Shown here one piece after another: positions 7,611-14,258 of a stretch of 16,525 bases of DNA. Each line of letters begins with the position of its first letter. Within the stretch, counting starts at the first letter, position 1. The translations under genes and the position numbers were made by a program. Below the pieces are notes generated by a model, which worked only from the letters and a program-made list of their open reading frames with translations, did no database searches and was not told where the DNA came from. Source of the DNA: JBBDST01 sp040904765 (GTDB taxonomy: Bacteria; Actinomycetota; Nitriliruptoria; Nitriliruptorales; Nitriliruptoraceae); contig JBBDST010000059.1 in NCBI GenBank assembly GCA_040904765.1, positions 1-16,525 on the forward strand, given 5' to 3'.

Positions 7611-8438
7611 ATGTGTCGAATGGCCGCCTACATCGGTGTTCCGCGAAGCATCGACGCGCTGCTTTATGTACCCCCACGGTCGTTGCATGAACAGGCGTAC
7701 GCGCCACGCGAACAGCTTGACGGTTCCGTCAACGTTGATGGAACCGCGGTCGCATGGTGGCCAGATAACGCCCCAGGACCGCTGCGTTATGCCACCACAC
7801 TGCCACCGTGGTCAGACGAGAACCTTCGCGAACTTGCCCCACACCTGCGTGCCCGAACCATGATCGCTGCTGTGCGAGGCGCCACCCCTGGCATGCCGCT
7901 ATCGCGCGCAGCCGTGGCGCCCTTTGTCGTCGGTGGACTAGCAATCGCACACAACGGCTGGCTAGAGGGATTTCGTCACCAACTGGGCCCGCGCCTGCTG
8001 ACCGATCTTCCTGCCAATTGGCTTGGTGATCTTGAGGCGTATTCTGACTCGCAGTTACTTGCCCTGCATATCGCCGCACGAACCGACCCGGCGGTCGAGC
8101 TTTCTCATACGGTCGCATCGACCCTTGGTTACATCGCAGACCTCTGCCGCGAGTTTGAACTGGGTGCAACGCTCAATCTGATTGTCTCTGACGGCCGGCA
8201 GCTTGTTGCCAGCAGAGCCAGCGTGAACCGGCCCTGCAACAGCTTGTATGTCCTTACCGACAGCGAATCTCCCTGGTCTGACGGGGTTGTGATCGCATCA
8301 GAACCCCTTGATGCGCGCCCGTGGGAAATGGTGCCGCCCGATCATCTTGTCGTCATGACCCAAACCGAATACCAGCTCAAACCGCTCGATAACTTCGTCT
8401 GTTCAGCCGCCGAGCAGCCGGTTGAACAGGCGCGCTAA
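7611..8438 (+). CDS. egtC: Gamma-glutamyl-hercynylcysteine S-oxide amidohydrolase EgtC
   Basis: EgtC is a class II glutamine-amidotransferase-type hydrolase that removes the glutamyl group from the EgtB product to leave hercynylcysteine sulfoxide. The 275-residue protein begins MCRMAAYIG, so Cys2 becomes the N-terminal nucleophile after Met removal. Further family motifs are AAVRGATPG (residues 86-94), IAHNGWLEGF (112-121) and EAYSDSQLLALH. GGAG (7602-7605) sits five bases before the ATG, fixing the start. The last 36 bases overlap the 3' end of the minus-strand mycoredoxin gene. No egtE lyase follows on the plus strand, so the final C-S cleavage must be encoded elsewhere or by another pyridoxal-phosphate enzyme. 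Confidence 0.93.
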   Translation: MCRMAAYIGVPRSIDALLYVPPRSLHEQAYAPREQLDGSVNVDGTAVAWWPDNAPGPLRYATTLPPWSDENLRELAPHLRARTMIAAVRGATPGMPLSRAAVAPFVVGGLAIAHNGWLEGFRHQLGPRLLTDLPANWLGDLEAYSDSQLLALHIAARTDPAVELSHTVASTLGYIADLCREFELGATLNLIVSDGRQLVASRASVNRPCNSLYVLTDSESPWSDGVVIASEPLDARPWEMVPPDHLVVMTQTEYQLKPLDNFVCSAAEQPVEQAR

Positions 8439-8723
8439 ACCGCTCGGTTCAGACGGCTGATATGTCCCCGCAAGCAGATCCGGGTCGTTGGCATACACCT
8501 GATCAAGCACCTCGCGTGCAGTCGGGTTCACCCACATCTTGTCACCGATGCGCACCGTTGGCACCGTCTCGTTTCCATCTGCAGCTTCACGCACCACACG
8601 CGCCGCATCAGGATCATCCCAAATGTTTGACCGTTCATAGGCCAAGCCGGCACGATCGAGCGCGTCCAGCAGCGACGCACAAAACGAACATCCCGGACGC
8701 CAATACACCGTCACGTCAGTCAT
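8403..8723 (-). CDS. Mycoredoxin-like glutaredoxin family protein
   Basis: This 106-residue thioredoxin-fold protein has the active site RPGCSFC (C12, C15), a cis-proline motif TVPTVRIG (residues 53-60, P55) and the early strand VTVYW. Actinobacterial proteins of this shape (mycoredoxin-1) reduce mixed disulfides between proteins and mycothiol, using the first cysteine. Here the dipeptide between the cysteines is SF. The ATG at 8723 follows GAGAGG. The C-terminal extension (about 20 residues, rich in Leu and Arg) is slightly longer than minimal mycoredoxins. It lies 104 bases downstream of the flavoprotein disulfide reductase on the same strand and is tail to tail with egtC. Whether it works with mycothiol or another thiol cannot be read from the sequence. 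Confidence 0.85.
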   Translation of the reverse strand: MTDVTVYWRPGCSFCASLLDALDRAGLAYERSNIWDDPDAARVVREAADGNETVPTVRIGDKMWVNPTAREVLDQVYANDPDLLAGTYQPSEPSGLARLFNRLLGG

Positions 8724-8749
8724 ACCAACCTCTCAAAGTAAGGGGAAAC

Positions 8750-8775
8750 CGGGTTATCGCGGTAACGCAAACCCG
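8750..8775. repeat. Inverted repeat between reductase and mycoredoxin genes
   Basis: CGGGTT (8750-8755) and AACCCG (8770-8775) can pair, and an inner GTTA/TAAC pair (8753-8756, 8763-8766) competes. It lies in the 104-base gap between two minus-strand genes. It may be a weak terminator or processing site for the upstream reductase, but there is no strong T-tract. Confidence 0.3.
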
Positions 8776-8827
8776 CATACGGCCCTTTGGTTCTACAGCA
8801 GCGTCAACTGCCAGCGACGCAACCCGG

Positions 8828-10249
8828 TCACGAATTCGCATCGTTATCGGCCCGGTCTTTCTCAAGCAGCCGCAGCCACACTTCACTGACCGTAGGAAAA
8901 GCAGGGATTGCATGCCACAGCTCATCGAGCGTGATGCGTGACACGACGGCGATCGTCGCGGCATGAATCATCTCGCCAACGTTGGGCCCCGTGAAGGTGG
9001 CACCAAGAATCGTGCGGTCGGCTCGGTCAATCACCAACTGTGCCGTACCTGACACGCCTTGGCCAAGCAGCGCCGATCCTGCGATCGCTGCCAGATCGAA
9101 AACCACCGTCTTTGCGTTACGGCCCTGCTCGCGGGCAGTGGCAAGAGTCAGCCCAACGGCAGCTATCTGCGGATCGGTGAAAATGACCCGCACCAGCGCC
9201 TTACGATCGGCGCGAGCTTCGACCGTCTTGCCCCCAAGATGATCCCCAACCAATCGGGCCTGATACTTGCCGTGATGGGTTAAGAGCGCACGGCCATTCA
9301 CGTCACCGACGGCGTAAAGCCACTTGTCGGCAACGCCAAGTGCCTGCAGTTGATCATTCGTTTCGATGTATTTGCCCGGTTCAAGACCGACACTTTCCAA
9401 TCCAAGATCAACAGTATTGGGACGACGACCGGTTGCAACAAGCAGCTCATCAGCCACCAGCTCGCGGCCATCAGCCAACACAACAATCACCTGATTAGCC
9501 GCATCACGGCGCGCACGAACAACAGTGGCTGCAGTATGAACGACGATGCCTTCTGCCTCAAAAGCCTGTTGGAGTTCCTCACCAACAAACGGCTCTTCGT
9601 TGGTGAGGAGTCGGTCTGCCCGCTGAACAATCGTTACTTCATCTGCTCCAAGCCGACGAAACGCCTGAGCCATCTCTACCCCGACAACACCACCACCCAA
9701 TACCAGCAGCCGGCGCGGAATTTCCTTGGCACTCGTCACGCCGCGACTGTCCCAAAACGTGATGTCAGCCAACCCGTCAACAGCAGCAATTGCCGCGGCA
9801 GATCCCGTAGCAACAACTACCCCACGCCGGGCAACCAACGTCCGCATTGAGCCATCGTTAGCCGTGACTTTCACCGTGCGCTCACCGACAAGCCGGCCAT
9901 GCCCGCGCAACAGCACCGTTCCGGTGCTCTCAACCCAGGCAACCTGATGCTTGTCATCCCAGTGGGAAGTGAACGCATCTCTCGTTTTCAACGTTGCAGC
10001 AACGTCGATCTGACCGGTGACAGCAGACGCAGCACCCGGAACCCGCCGGGCTGCGGCAAGCACGTCGCCTGGGCGAAGCAGCGCTTTGGAGGGCATACAC
10101 GCCCAGTAGGAACACTCGCCACCCACCAGATCCCGCTCGATGAGGGCAACCTCAAGCCCGTGTTCCCGGGCGTACTGGGCAACATTTTCACCGGCTGGAC
10201 CCCCGCCGATCACGATCACGTCAAACGTCTCTGCCAATTGATCTGTCAC
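8828..10249 (-). CDS. FAD/NAD(P)-dependent disulfide reductase family protein
   Basis: A 473-residue flavoprotein with the layout of dihydrolipoamide dehydrogenase and mercuric reductase. It has FAD-binding VIVIGGGPAGENVAQ (residues 11-25), redox pair GGECSYWACMPSKALL (C46, C51), NAD(P)-binding LVLGGGVVGVEMAQ (182-195), the second FAD motif LYAVGDVNG (311-319) and a C-terminal dimerisation domain. In the usual C-terminal HPTxSE motif the catalytic His is replaced: the sequence reads HAIPAFPTVSEVW, with Phe before PT. The natural substrate is therefore probably not dihydrolipoamide and is unknown. GTG 10249 is the start, with AAGGAG (10263-10258) eight bases before it. It precedes the mycoredoxin gene, making it a candidate partner reductase, and is divergent from the flavodoxin-like gene. 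Confidence 0.87.
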   Translation of the reverse strand: MTDQLAETFDVIVIGGGPAGENVAQYAREHGLEVALIERDLVGGECSYWACMPSKALLRPGDVLAAARRVPGAASAVTGQIDVAATLKTRDAFTSHWDDKHQVAWVESTGTVLLRGHGRLVGERTVKVTANDGSMRTLVARRGVVVATGSAAAIAAVDGLADITFWDSRGVTSAKEIPRRLLVLGGGVVGVEMAQAFRRLGADEVTIVQRADRLLTNEEPFVGEELQQAFEAEGIVVHTAATVVRARRDAANQVIVVLADGRELVADELLVATGRRPNTVDLGLESVGLEPGKYIETNDQLQALGVADKWLYAVGDVNGRALLTHHGKYQARLVGDHLGGKTVEARADRKALVRVIFTDPQIAAVGLTLATAREQGRNAKTVVFDLAAIAGSALLGQGVSGTAQLVIDRADRTILGATFTGPNVGEMIHAATIAVVSRITLDELWHAIPAFPTVSEVWLRLLEKDRADNDANS

Positions 10250-10466
10250 TACCTACGCTCCTTCAAAGCCCGCTGTCATGCAGATAACAACAACCGTCCA
10301 ACCACTATTCCGTCGATTGCCTGCGGCGAATGCATACTGAACGACCGCAACGCACAAACAAACCGACAAGTTTTCAGGCACACCAAGTCCGCGCCGAGGC
10401 AAATCGCCAAGGGAAGTTTGAAGACGGTTCACGGGTTACCAACACAGAACCGCCAAGGAGCAAAAA
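10250..10466. other. Divergent promoter region of two redox genes
   Basis: These 217 bases lie between two divergently read oxidoreductase genes and must carry both promoters and ribosome binding sites: AAGGAG at 10263-10258 (minus) and AAGGAG at 10455-10460 (plus). I found no gene and no convincing operator here. Confidence 0.5.
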
Positions 10467-11201
10467 ATGACGACATCCAATCCCCCAGCAACCTATGACG
10501 ACCTCAGCGCCATCTACATCAACTGCACCCTCAAACCCAGTCCCGAACCATCCCATACCGAACTGCTCAGCGAAGCCTCGATGCAAATCATGCGCAGCCA
10601 AGGTGTCAGCGTCACGTCAATCCGTGCCGTGGACTACGACATAGCACCAGGCGTACAGCCGGATATGACCAAGCACGGCTTTCCCCACGATGAATGGCCC
10701 AAACTGCAACGCCAAGTGATGGATGCCGACATCTTGGTCATGGCAACACCCATCTGGCTGGGCGAGAAATCTTCCGTCGCAAGCAGAGTGATCGAACGCC
10801 TCTACAGCTACTCAGGCGAACTCAACGACGCCGGCCAGTATGACTATTACGGTCGCATCGGAGGATGCCTTGTCACCGGCAACGAAGACGGCATCAAACA
10901 TATTGCCATGAGCACCCTGTATGCGCTACAGCATCTGGGCTTTGTTATCCCGCCACAAGCTGACGCCGGATGGATTGGCGAAGCCGGTCCTGGACCTTCC
11001 TATGGCGAGCCCCAACCCGACGGGACCCCTGCCGGTTTTGACAATGCCTTCACCCAGAAAAACGTCACTTTCATGACCTGGAATCTGCTCCATCTCGCCC
11101 GGATCATCAAAGACGCGGGCGGTATCCCGGCGTACGGCAACCAACGAACCGCATGGGAGTCCGGCGCACGCTTCGGTTTCGAAAACCCGGAGTACCGCTG
11201 A
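10467..11201 (+). CDS. Flavodoxin-fold NAD(P)H-dependent FMN reductase family protein
   Basis: A 244-residue protein of the NADPH-dependent FMN reductase/flavodoxin-like fold. The first strand and phosphate loop read IYINCTLKPSPEPSHTE (residues 16-32). The middle motif ADILVMATPIWLGEKSSVAS (87-106) is the usual flavin-contact loop after strand 3, and a glycine-rich region GGCLVTGNEDGIKH (132-145) follows. The family binds FMN and reduces quinones, flavins or other small molecules; the particular substrate here cannot be named. ATG 10467 follows AAGGAG by six bases. The C-terminal extension after residue 200 (LLHLARIIKDAGGIPAYGNQ) is characteristic of longer members. Its TGA stop abuts the stop of the convergent ccdA gene with no base between them. 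Confidence 0.85.
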   Translation: MTTSNPPATYDDLSAIYINCTLKPSPEPSHTELLSEASMQIMRSQGVSVTSIRAVDYDIAPGVQPDMTKHGFPHDEWPKLQRQVMDADILVMATPIWLGEKSSVASRVIERLYSYSGELNDAGQYDYYGRIGGCLVTGNEDGIKHIAMSTLYALQHLGFVIPPQADAGWIGEAGPGPSYGEPQPDGTPAGFDNAFTQKNVTFMTWNLLHLARIIKDAGGIPAYGNQRTAWESGARFGFENPEYR

Positions 11202-12074
11202 TTACGATCCTGAACGCAAAGCTTGGCGTGCGCGACGGCGCGACCGACGCACACTGGCCAGGCTTGCAACCACCACCACCGCAACGATCAGACCTGAAAT
11301 GGCACCGATCGGTATGGCAGATGATCCAACGACGTTGACCGCGCGCGCTGACAGCTGCTCAACCCAGGTGACAAGCCCAGACGTTGGCTGGCCGCCGGTT
11401 TGCAAGGTGACTGCCCAAAAATAGACGATGTATCCCCCGGCAAGCACGAGGATCACTCCGGCAATCCGGTTCACCGCGGCAGAACCGCGACGTAGACGTG
11501 CCACCAACGTCTGCTTTCCAAAAGCAAGCGCAAACGTGACAACCAGCAGCAAAACGGCCATCCCCAACCCGTACACCAGAAACGTCAACACCCCAGCGAA
11601 CAAGCCAAGCTGGGAGATGCTGCCCGCAACCACCACAAGAAACACCGGCAGCGTGCAAGACAACGATGCGATCGCATACGAAACCCCGAACACAAATACG
11701 CCGCCAAAGCCCCGACCAGTTGGAACCCAGGTGGCTTTTGGCAGCGATACACGCAATTCGCGGCCCGCCAACATTGCCAACCCAAGGCCGGCCACACCCA
11801 CACCCACAAACATCGCGATCCACGGCAAGGACCCTACAACTGCCTGAACCCCAAGGGTGATCAGTACTCCGGCAAGGCCAAATACGGTTAAGAAGCCGGC
11901 CGATACGACGCCTCCGATTTTGACCGCCTGCAGCCACCGGTGAGCTGTACTCATGGCGGGATCATCTTCAATCCCCATGAAATACGACAGGTAAGCCGGC
12001 AGCATCGCAAAACCGCACGGGTTGAGCGTGGCGACGAGTCCTGCAGTGAATGCGAATGCGAAAGGGATCTCCAT
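11202..12074 (-). CDS. ccdA: CcdA-type thiol-disulfide interchange membrane protein
   Basis: CcdA carries electrons from cytoplasmic thioredoxin across the membrane to extracytoplasmic thioredoxin-like proteins. The 290-residue protein starts FAGL-like (FTAGLVATLNPCGFAMLPAYL) with Cys20 in NPCG, and the partner Cys140 lies in IASLSCTLPVF, the two redox cysteines of the family. About six hydrophobic segments plus an additional one near residues 255-275 precede a basic C-terminus (RRSRRRARQ). ATG 12074 shares its A with the TGA of the upstream thioredoxin-like gene (TGATG), so translation is coupled and that protein is its obvious partner. Cytochrome c maturation is the other classic role of CcdA, but no other cytochrome assembly gene is present here. 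Confidence 0.92.
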   Translation of the reverse strand: MEIPFAFAFTAGLVATLNPCGFAMLPAYLSYFMGIEDDPAMSTAHRWLQAVKIGGVVSAGFLTVFGLAGVLITLGVQAVVGSLPWIAMFVGVGVAGLGLAMLAGRELRVSLPKATWVPTGRGFGGVFVFGVSYAIASLSCTLPVFLVVVAGSISQLGLFAGVLTFLVYGLGMAVLLLVVTFALAFGKQTLVARLRRGSAAVNRIAGVILVLAGGYIVYFWAVTLQTGGQPTSGLVTWVEQLSARAVNVVGSSAIPIGAISGLIVAVVVVASLASVRRSRRRARQALRSGS

Positions 12075-12604
12075 CAGGAACGGTTCTTTGCGTTGGTAAG
12101 ATGCTCGTCGATCAATCCTTCTAACTGTGCCTGACTTAAAATGCCCGCATGCCGGTGAACGATCACCCCGGCCGTGTTTACAAAGAATGTGCTTGGCATC
12201 GCGATTACTTCAAAATCGCGAAACAGTTCACCGTCGGGATCTAACCCAAGGACGTAGGTCACCCCCGTCTGTTCAACTAAAGACTCAGCCTGCTCTAAAT
12301 GGTCTTGCGTGTTGATCCCGATGAACTTCACCTCATCCTGACGGGCAATATGCGCACGTTCGAAGTCTGGCATCTCTGCGACACACGGCGGACACCATGA
12401 CGCCCAAAAATTTACGACCAGCAACTCACCGTCAAAATCTGCCAACGAGATCTGCTCACCTTCAAACGTCTCAAAAGTCCGGTCTGTGACCACCGGACCG
12501 GCATCGGTGTCACGTCCGTCTTTCGCCAAATCGTCGCTTTGCGAGCAGGCTGAAGTCAACAACATGACTGCCAAACCGATGACGATGCCGCGTGATCGTG
12601 ACAC
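12074..12604 (-). CDS. TlpA/ResA-like thioredoxin lipoprotein
   Basis: An extracytoplasmic thiol-disulfide oxidoreductase of 176 residues. The N-terminus is a lipoprotein signal (SRSRGIVIGLAVMLLTSAC, Cys20 lipidated). The thioredoxin fold carries NFWASWCPPC (C71, C74) and the cis-proline motif IAMPSTFFV (P137). GTG 12604 is chosen over the upstream TTG 12625 because GGAGG (12614-12610) lies five bases before it. WCPPC proteins of this type keep cysteines of secreted proteins or sulfur enzymes reduced, with electrons from CcdA, whose gene overlaps by one base downstream. The exported rhodanese lies 95 bases upstream on the same strand, which suggests that its catalytic cysteine persulfide or disulfide could be the substrate; this is inference. 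Confidence 0.92.
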   Translation of the reverse strand: MSRSRGIVIGLAVMLLTSACSQSDDLAKDGRDTDAGPVVTDRTFETFEGEQISLADFDGELLVVNFWASWCPPCVAEMPDFERAHIARQDEVKFIGINTQDHLEQAESLVEQTGVTYVLGLDPDGELFRDFEVIAMPSTFFVNTAGVIVHRHAGILSQAQLEGLIDEHLTNAKNRS

Positions 12605-12699
12605 GTTTACCTCCAGAAAAGACAACCGTCGACAACATGGGAAACCCTAGGCAAGAAAAATTTGTTCCATATCACCGTTTTTGAATCAAAGAAACAAGA

Positions 12700-13605
12700 T
12701 CAAGTCAGGCCTCCCGATGGCAGCAAAGCACCGCCGCGGGCATTCCAGTCGACCAGTGAACCGTCATACATACGCACATCTTGGATACCGAGCAGTTTCG
12801 CCGCAAAGTAGTTGATGCTCGCCATATAACCAGCGCCGCAGAACGAAAGGAATTCTTGACCGTCCACATAGCCGACCTCGTCCAACAACTCAGACAGCAC
12901 CTCATCCCCGCGGAAATACGGAACATCGCCATCTTCGAACAACGAGCTGGCGTGAAGGTTCACCGAACCCTCAATTGAGCCTTCTTCGTAGCTCTCGGCA
13001 CTCAGCGCATTGCACGTCATGATGGTGTCAGAGAACATTGCCTGTTGCACGTAGTCATAATCGGCATGGCGCTCAGGGTGGGGCTGAGGCGTGAAATCGC
13101 CCTCAGGTGGATCAACCGGTGTGGTAGACAATTCGCCACCAGAAGCTTTCCATGCTGCCAGTCCGCCATCGAGAACGCTGATGTTTTCGTGTCCGTAGTA
13201 ATCCAAGACCCAAAAGATACGAGTCGCTGCGGTTTCAGCACCGTTGTCGTAGATGACAACCGGCACGTCGCTTCGCACCCCTGCTTGGCGTAAGGAATGC
13301 CCGATCTCCTCTGCTTCTTGCACGATATGTGGCACTTCGGTGCCATCCTCAAGCACGACAACACGATTGAGCGTTCCCGTTGGCAACGACACCGCACCGG
13401 GAATTGCTCCCTGCTGGTAGTCCTCAACGCTGCGCGCATCCACTAGCAGTACTTCCCCGTCGGCTTGGAGATCCCGGACGTCATCGACCGACATCAGTAA
13501 TCCTGCGGCTGTAGCGGGACTGTTTTGGCCTGTCCAGACCACAACTGCCCCTGCAACAAGGACGGCAGCAAGTCCAATACCTACAAGCTTCTTCCCGTTT
13601 CTCAT
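12700..13605 (-). CDS. Exported tandem-rhodanese sulfurtransferase
   Basis: A 301-residue protein with an N-terminal hydrophobic segment (residues 7-24) that serves as signal peptide or anchor, then two rhodanese domains (about 37-160 and 180-292). The first keeps the fold (LLVDARSVEDYQQGAIPGAV) but has Asp120 where a catalytic Cys would be (VVIYDNGAETAATR), as is normal in two-domain thiosulfate or mercaptopyruvate sulfurtransferases. The second carries Cys256 in LSFCGAGYMAS, which would hold the persulfide. I place the start at ATG 13605 because AAAGGAG (13620-13614) precedes it by eight bases; the ATG at 13638 would put that site inside the gene. The enzyme should move sulfane sulfur outside the cytoplasm. 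It heads the rhodanese, thioredoxin lipoprotein and ccdA group. Confidence 0.9.
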   Translation of the reverse strand: MRNGKKLVGIGLAAVLVAGAVVVWTGQNSPATAAGLLMSVDDVRDLQADGEVLLVDARSVEDYQQGAIPGAVSLPTGTLNRVVVLEDGTEVPHIVQEAEEIGHSLRQAGVRSDVPVVIYDNGAETAATRIFWVLDYYGHENISVLDGGLAAWKASGGELSTTPVDPPEGDFTPQPHPERHADYDYVQQAMFSDTIMTCNALSAESYEEGSIEGSVNLHASSLFEDGDVPYFRGDEVLSELLDEVGYVDGQEFLSFCGAGYMASINYFAAKLLGIQDVRMYDGSLVDWNARGGALLPSGGLT

Positions 13606-13759
13606 AGTTTTAACTCCTTTATTTTGTGTTGAGTTCAACGCCGTAAGGAGAGCGAAACGCCAAGCCGTGATCCGGCCGTCGAATTGTGCTGCGCTGCCTC
13701 CAACTATTTTTCAAAGTTACGACGTCAAAAGTGATCGACGTCGCTCAGCAGGGCAAACC

Positions 13760-13842
13760 TTAAGAACGTGCTTTGCGCATCACCCTGTCGGAGCTTTGGT
13801 CATCACCAGAGCGGCTTCTTTCCAATCTGACACGGTTCTTAA
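13760..13842. repeat. Spaced inverted repeat TTAAGAAC / GTTCTTAA
   Basis: TTAAGAAC (13760-13767) and GTTCTTAA (13835-13842) are perfect reverse complements separated by 67 bases, and GTG/CAC flanks inside the arms roughly extend the match. The spacing suits two operator half-sites or looping rather than an RNA hairpin. It is centred between the two divergent sulfur operons. Confidence 0.35.
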
Positions 13843-13920
13843 TTTGACGCGTGTGGACCTTGTAGCTGATCCACGGTTTGCACTATTGGCAATGGTTCGG
13901 CTTGCCCAAAGTCAGTGAAC

Positions 13921-13931
13921 TAGGGACCCTA
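13921..13931. promoter_or_regulatory. Palindrome TAGGGACCCTA, possible operator
   Basis: An 11-base perfect palindrome around a central A, 88 bases before the lipoprotein ATG. The position would suit a repressor or activator site for the lipoprotein-transporter operon, but no promoter elements anchor it and no second copy was found in the window. Confidence 0.3.
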
Positions 13932-14018
13932 AGCCTCAATGGTCACGGGCAGTTCTTCGCAGCTGCCCCTCGACCGTGCCCCACTTTCACGACTCAATCC
14001 AATCTTTCCGGAGAACAC

Positions 14019-14195
14019 ATGCGTTTTCGTCTGACCACGCTTGCCCTCGGCCTGGTTTTGCTGGCCGGCTGTCAAACAACGCCGAACTCGCCGGAAGAAA
14101 ATGAGCCGATCGATTCTGCTCCGTCAAGTGAATCCCAACCCTCGGAGAGCGAATCCGACGACAACGAGCCGATGGGCGACTACGGCTGCCAGTGA
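14019..14195 (+). CDS. Tiny acidic lipoprotein with a C-terminal cysteine
   Basis: Only 58 residues. The first 18 form a clear lipoprotein signal (RFRLTTLALGLVLLAGC, Cys18), and GGAG (14010-14013) five bases before ATG 14019 supports translation. The mature part is disordered in character: rich in Ser, Glu, Asp and Pro, with no hydrophobic core, ending GDYGCQ with a second cysteine at position 57. It lies 63 bases before the YeeE-type transporter, so the two are probably one operon. I recognise no family. A lipid-anchored acidic tether ending in a free thiol next to a sulfur transporter suggests a role in sulfur or metal presentation, but this is speculation; it may equally be a short anchored linker of no catalytic role. 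Confidence 0.7.
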   Translation: MRFRLTTLALGLVLLAGCQTTPNSPEENEPIDSAPSSESQPSESESDDNEPMGDYGCQ

Positions 14196-14258
14196 CGCTG
14201 ACCAATCCACAATCCTGCGATTCGCGCAACCTGCATTCACGTACTGAAGGACCATTCA

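Larger units (their letters stand above)
13606..14018. other. Divergent regulatory region of the sulfur block
   Basis: These 413 bases lie between the divergent rhodanese and lipoprotein-transporter operons. I see no protein that I believe in. A minus-strand TTGACG (13728-13723) followed by ATAGTT (13707-13702) is a weak promoter candidate for the rhodanese side, though its 15-base spacing is short. A plus-strand TTGACG (13844-13849) lacks a good partner. Candidate binding sites are the spaced inverted repeat 13760-13842 and the palindrome at 13921-13931. Confidence 0.5.

Noticed and set aside
11359..11937. Minus-strand open frame of 192 codons within ccdA
   Set aside because: Frame shadow of ccdA; its composition is Cys/Arg/Trp-rich with no recognisable domain.
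12605..12625. TTG start for the thioredoxin-like lipoprotein
   Set aside because: GGAGG would lie inside the gene; the GTG at 12604 is correctly spaced from it and gives a normal lipoprotein signal.
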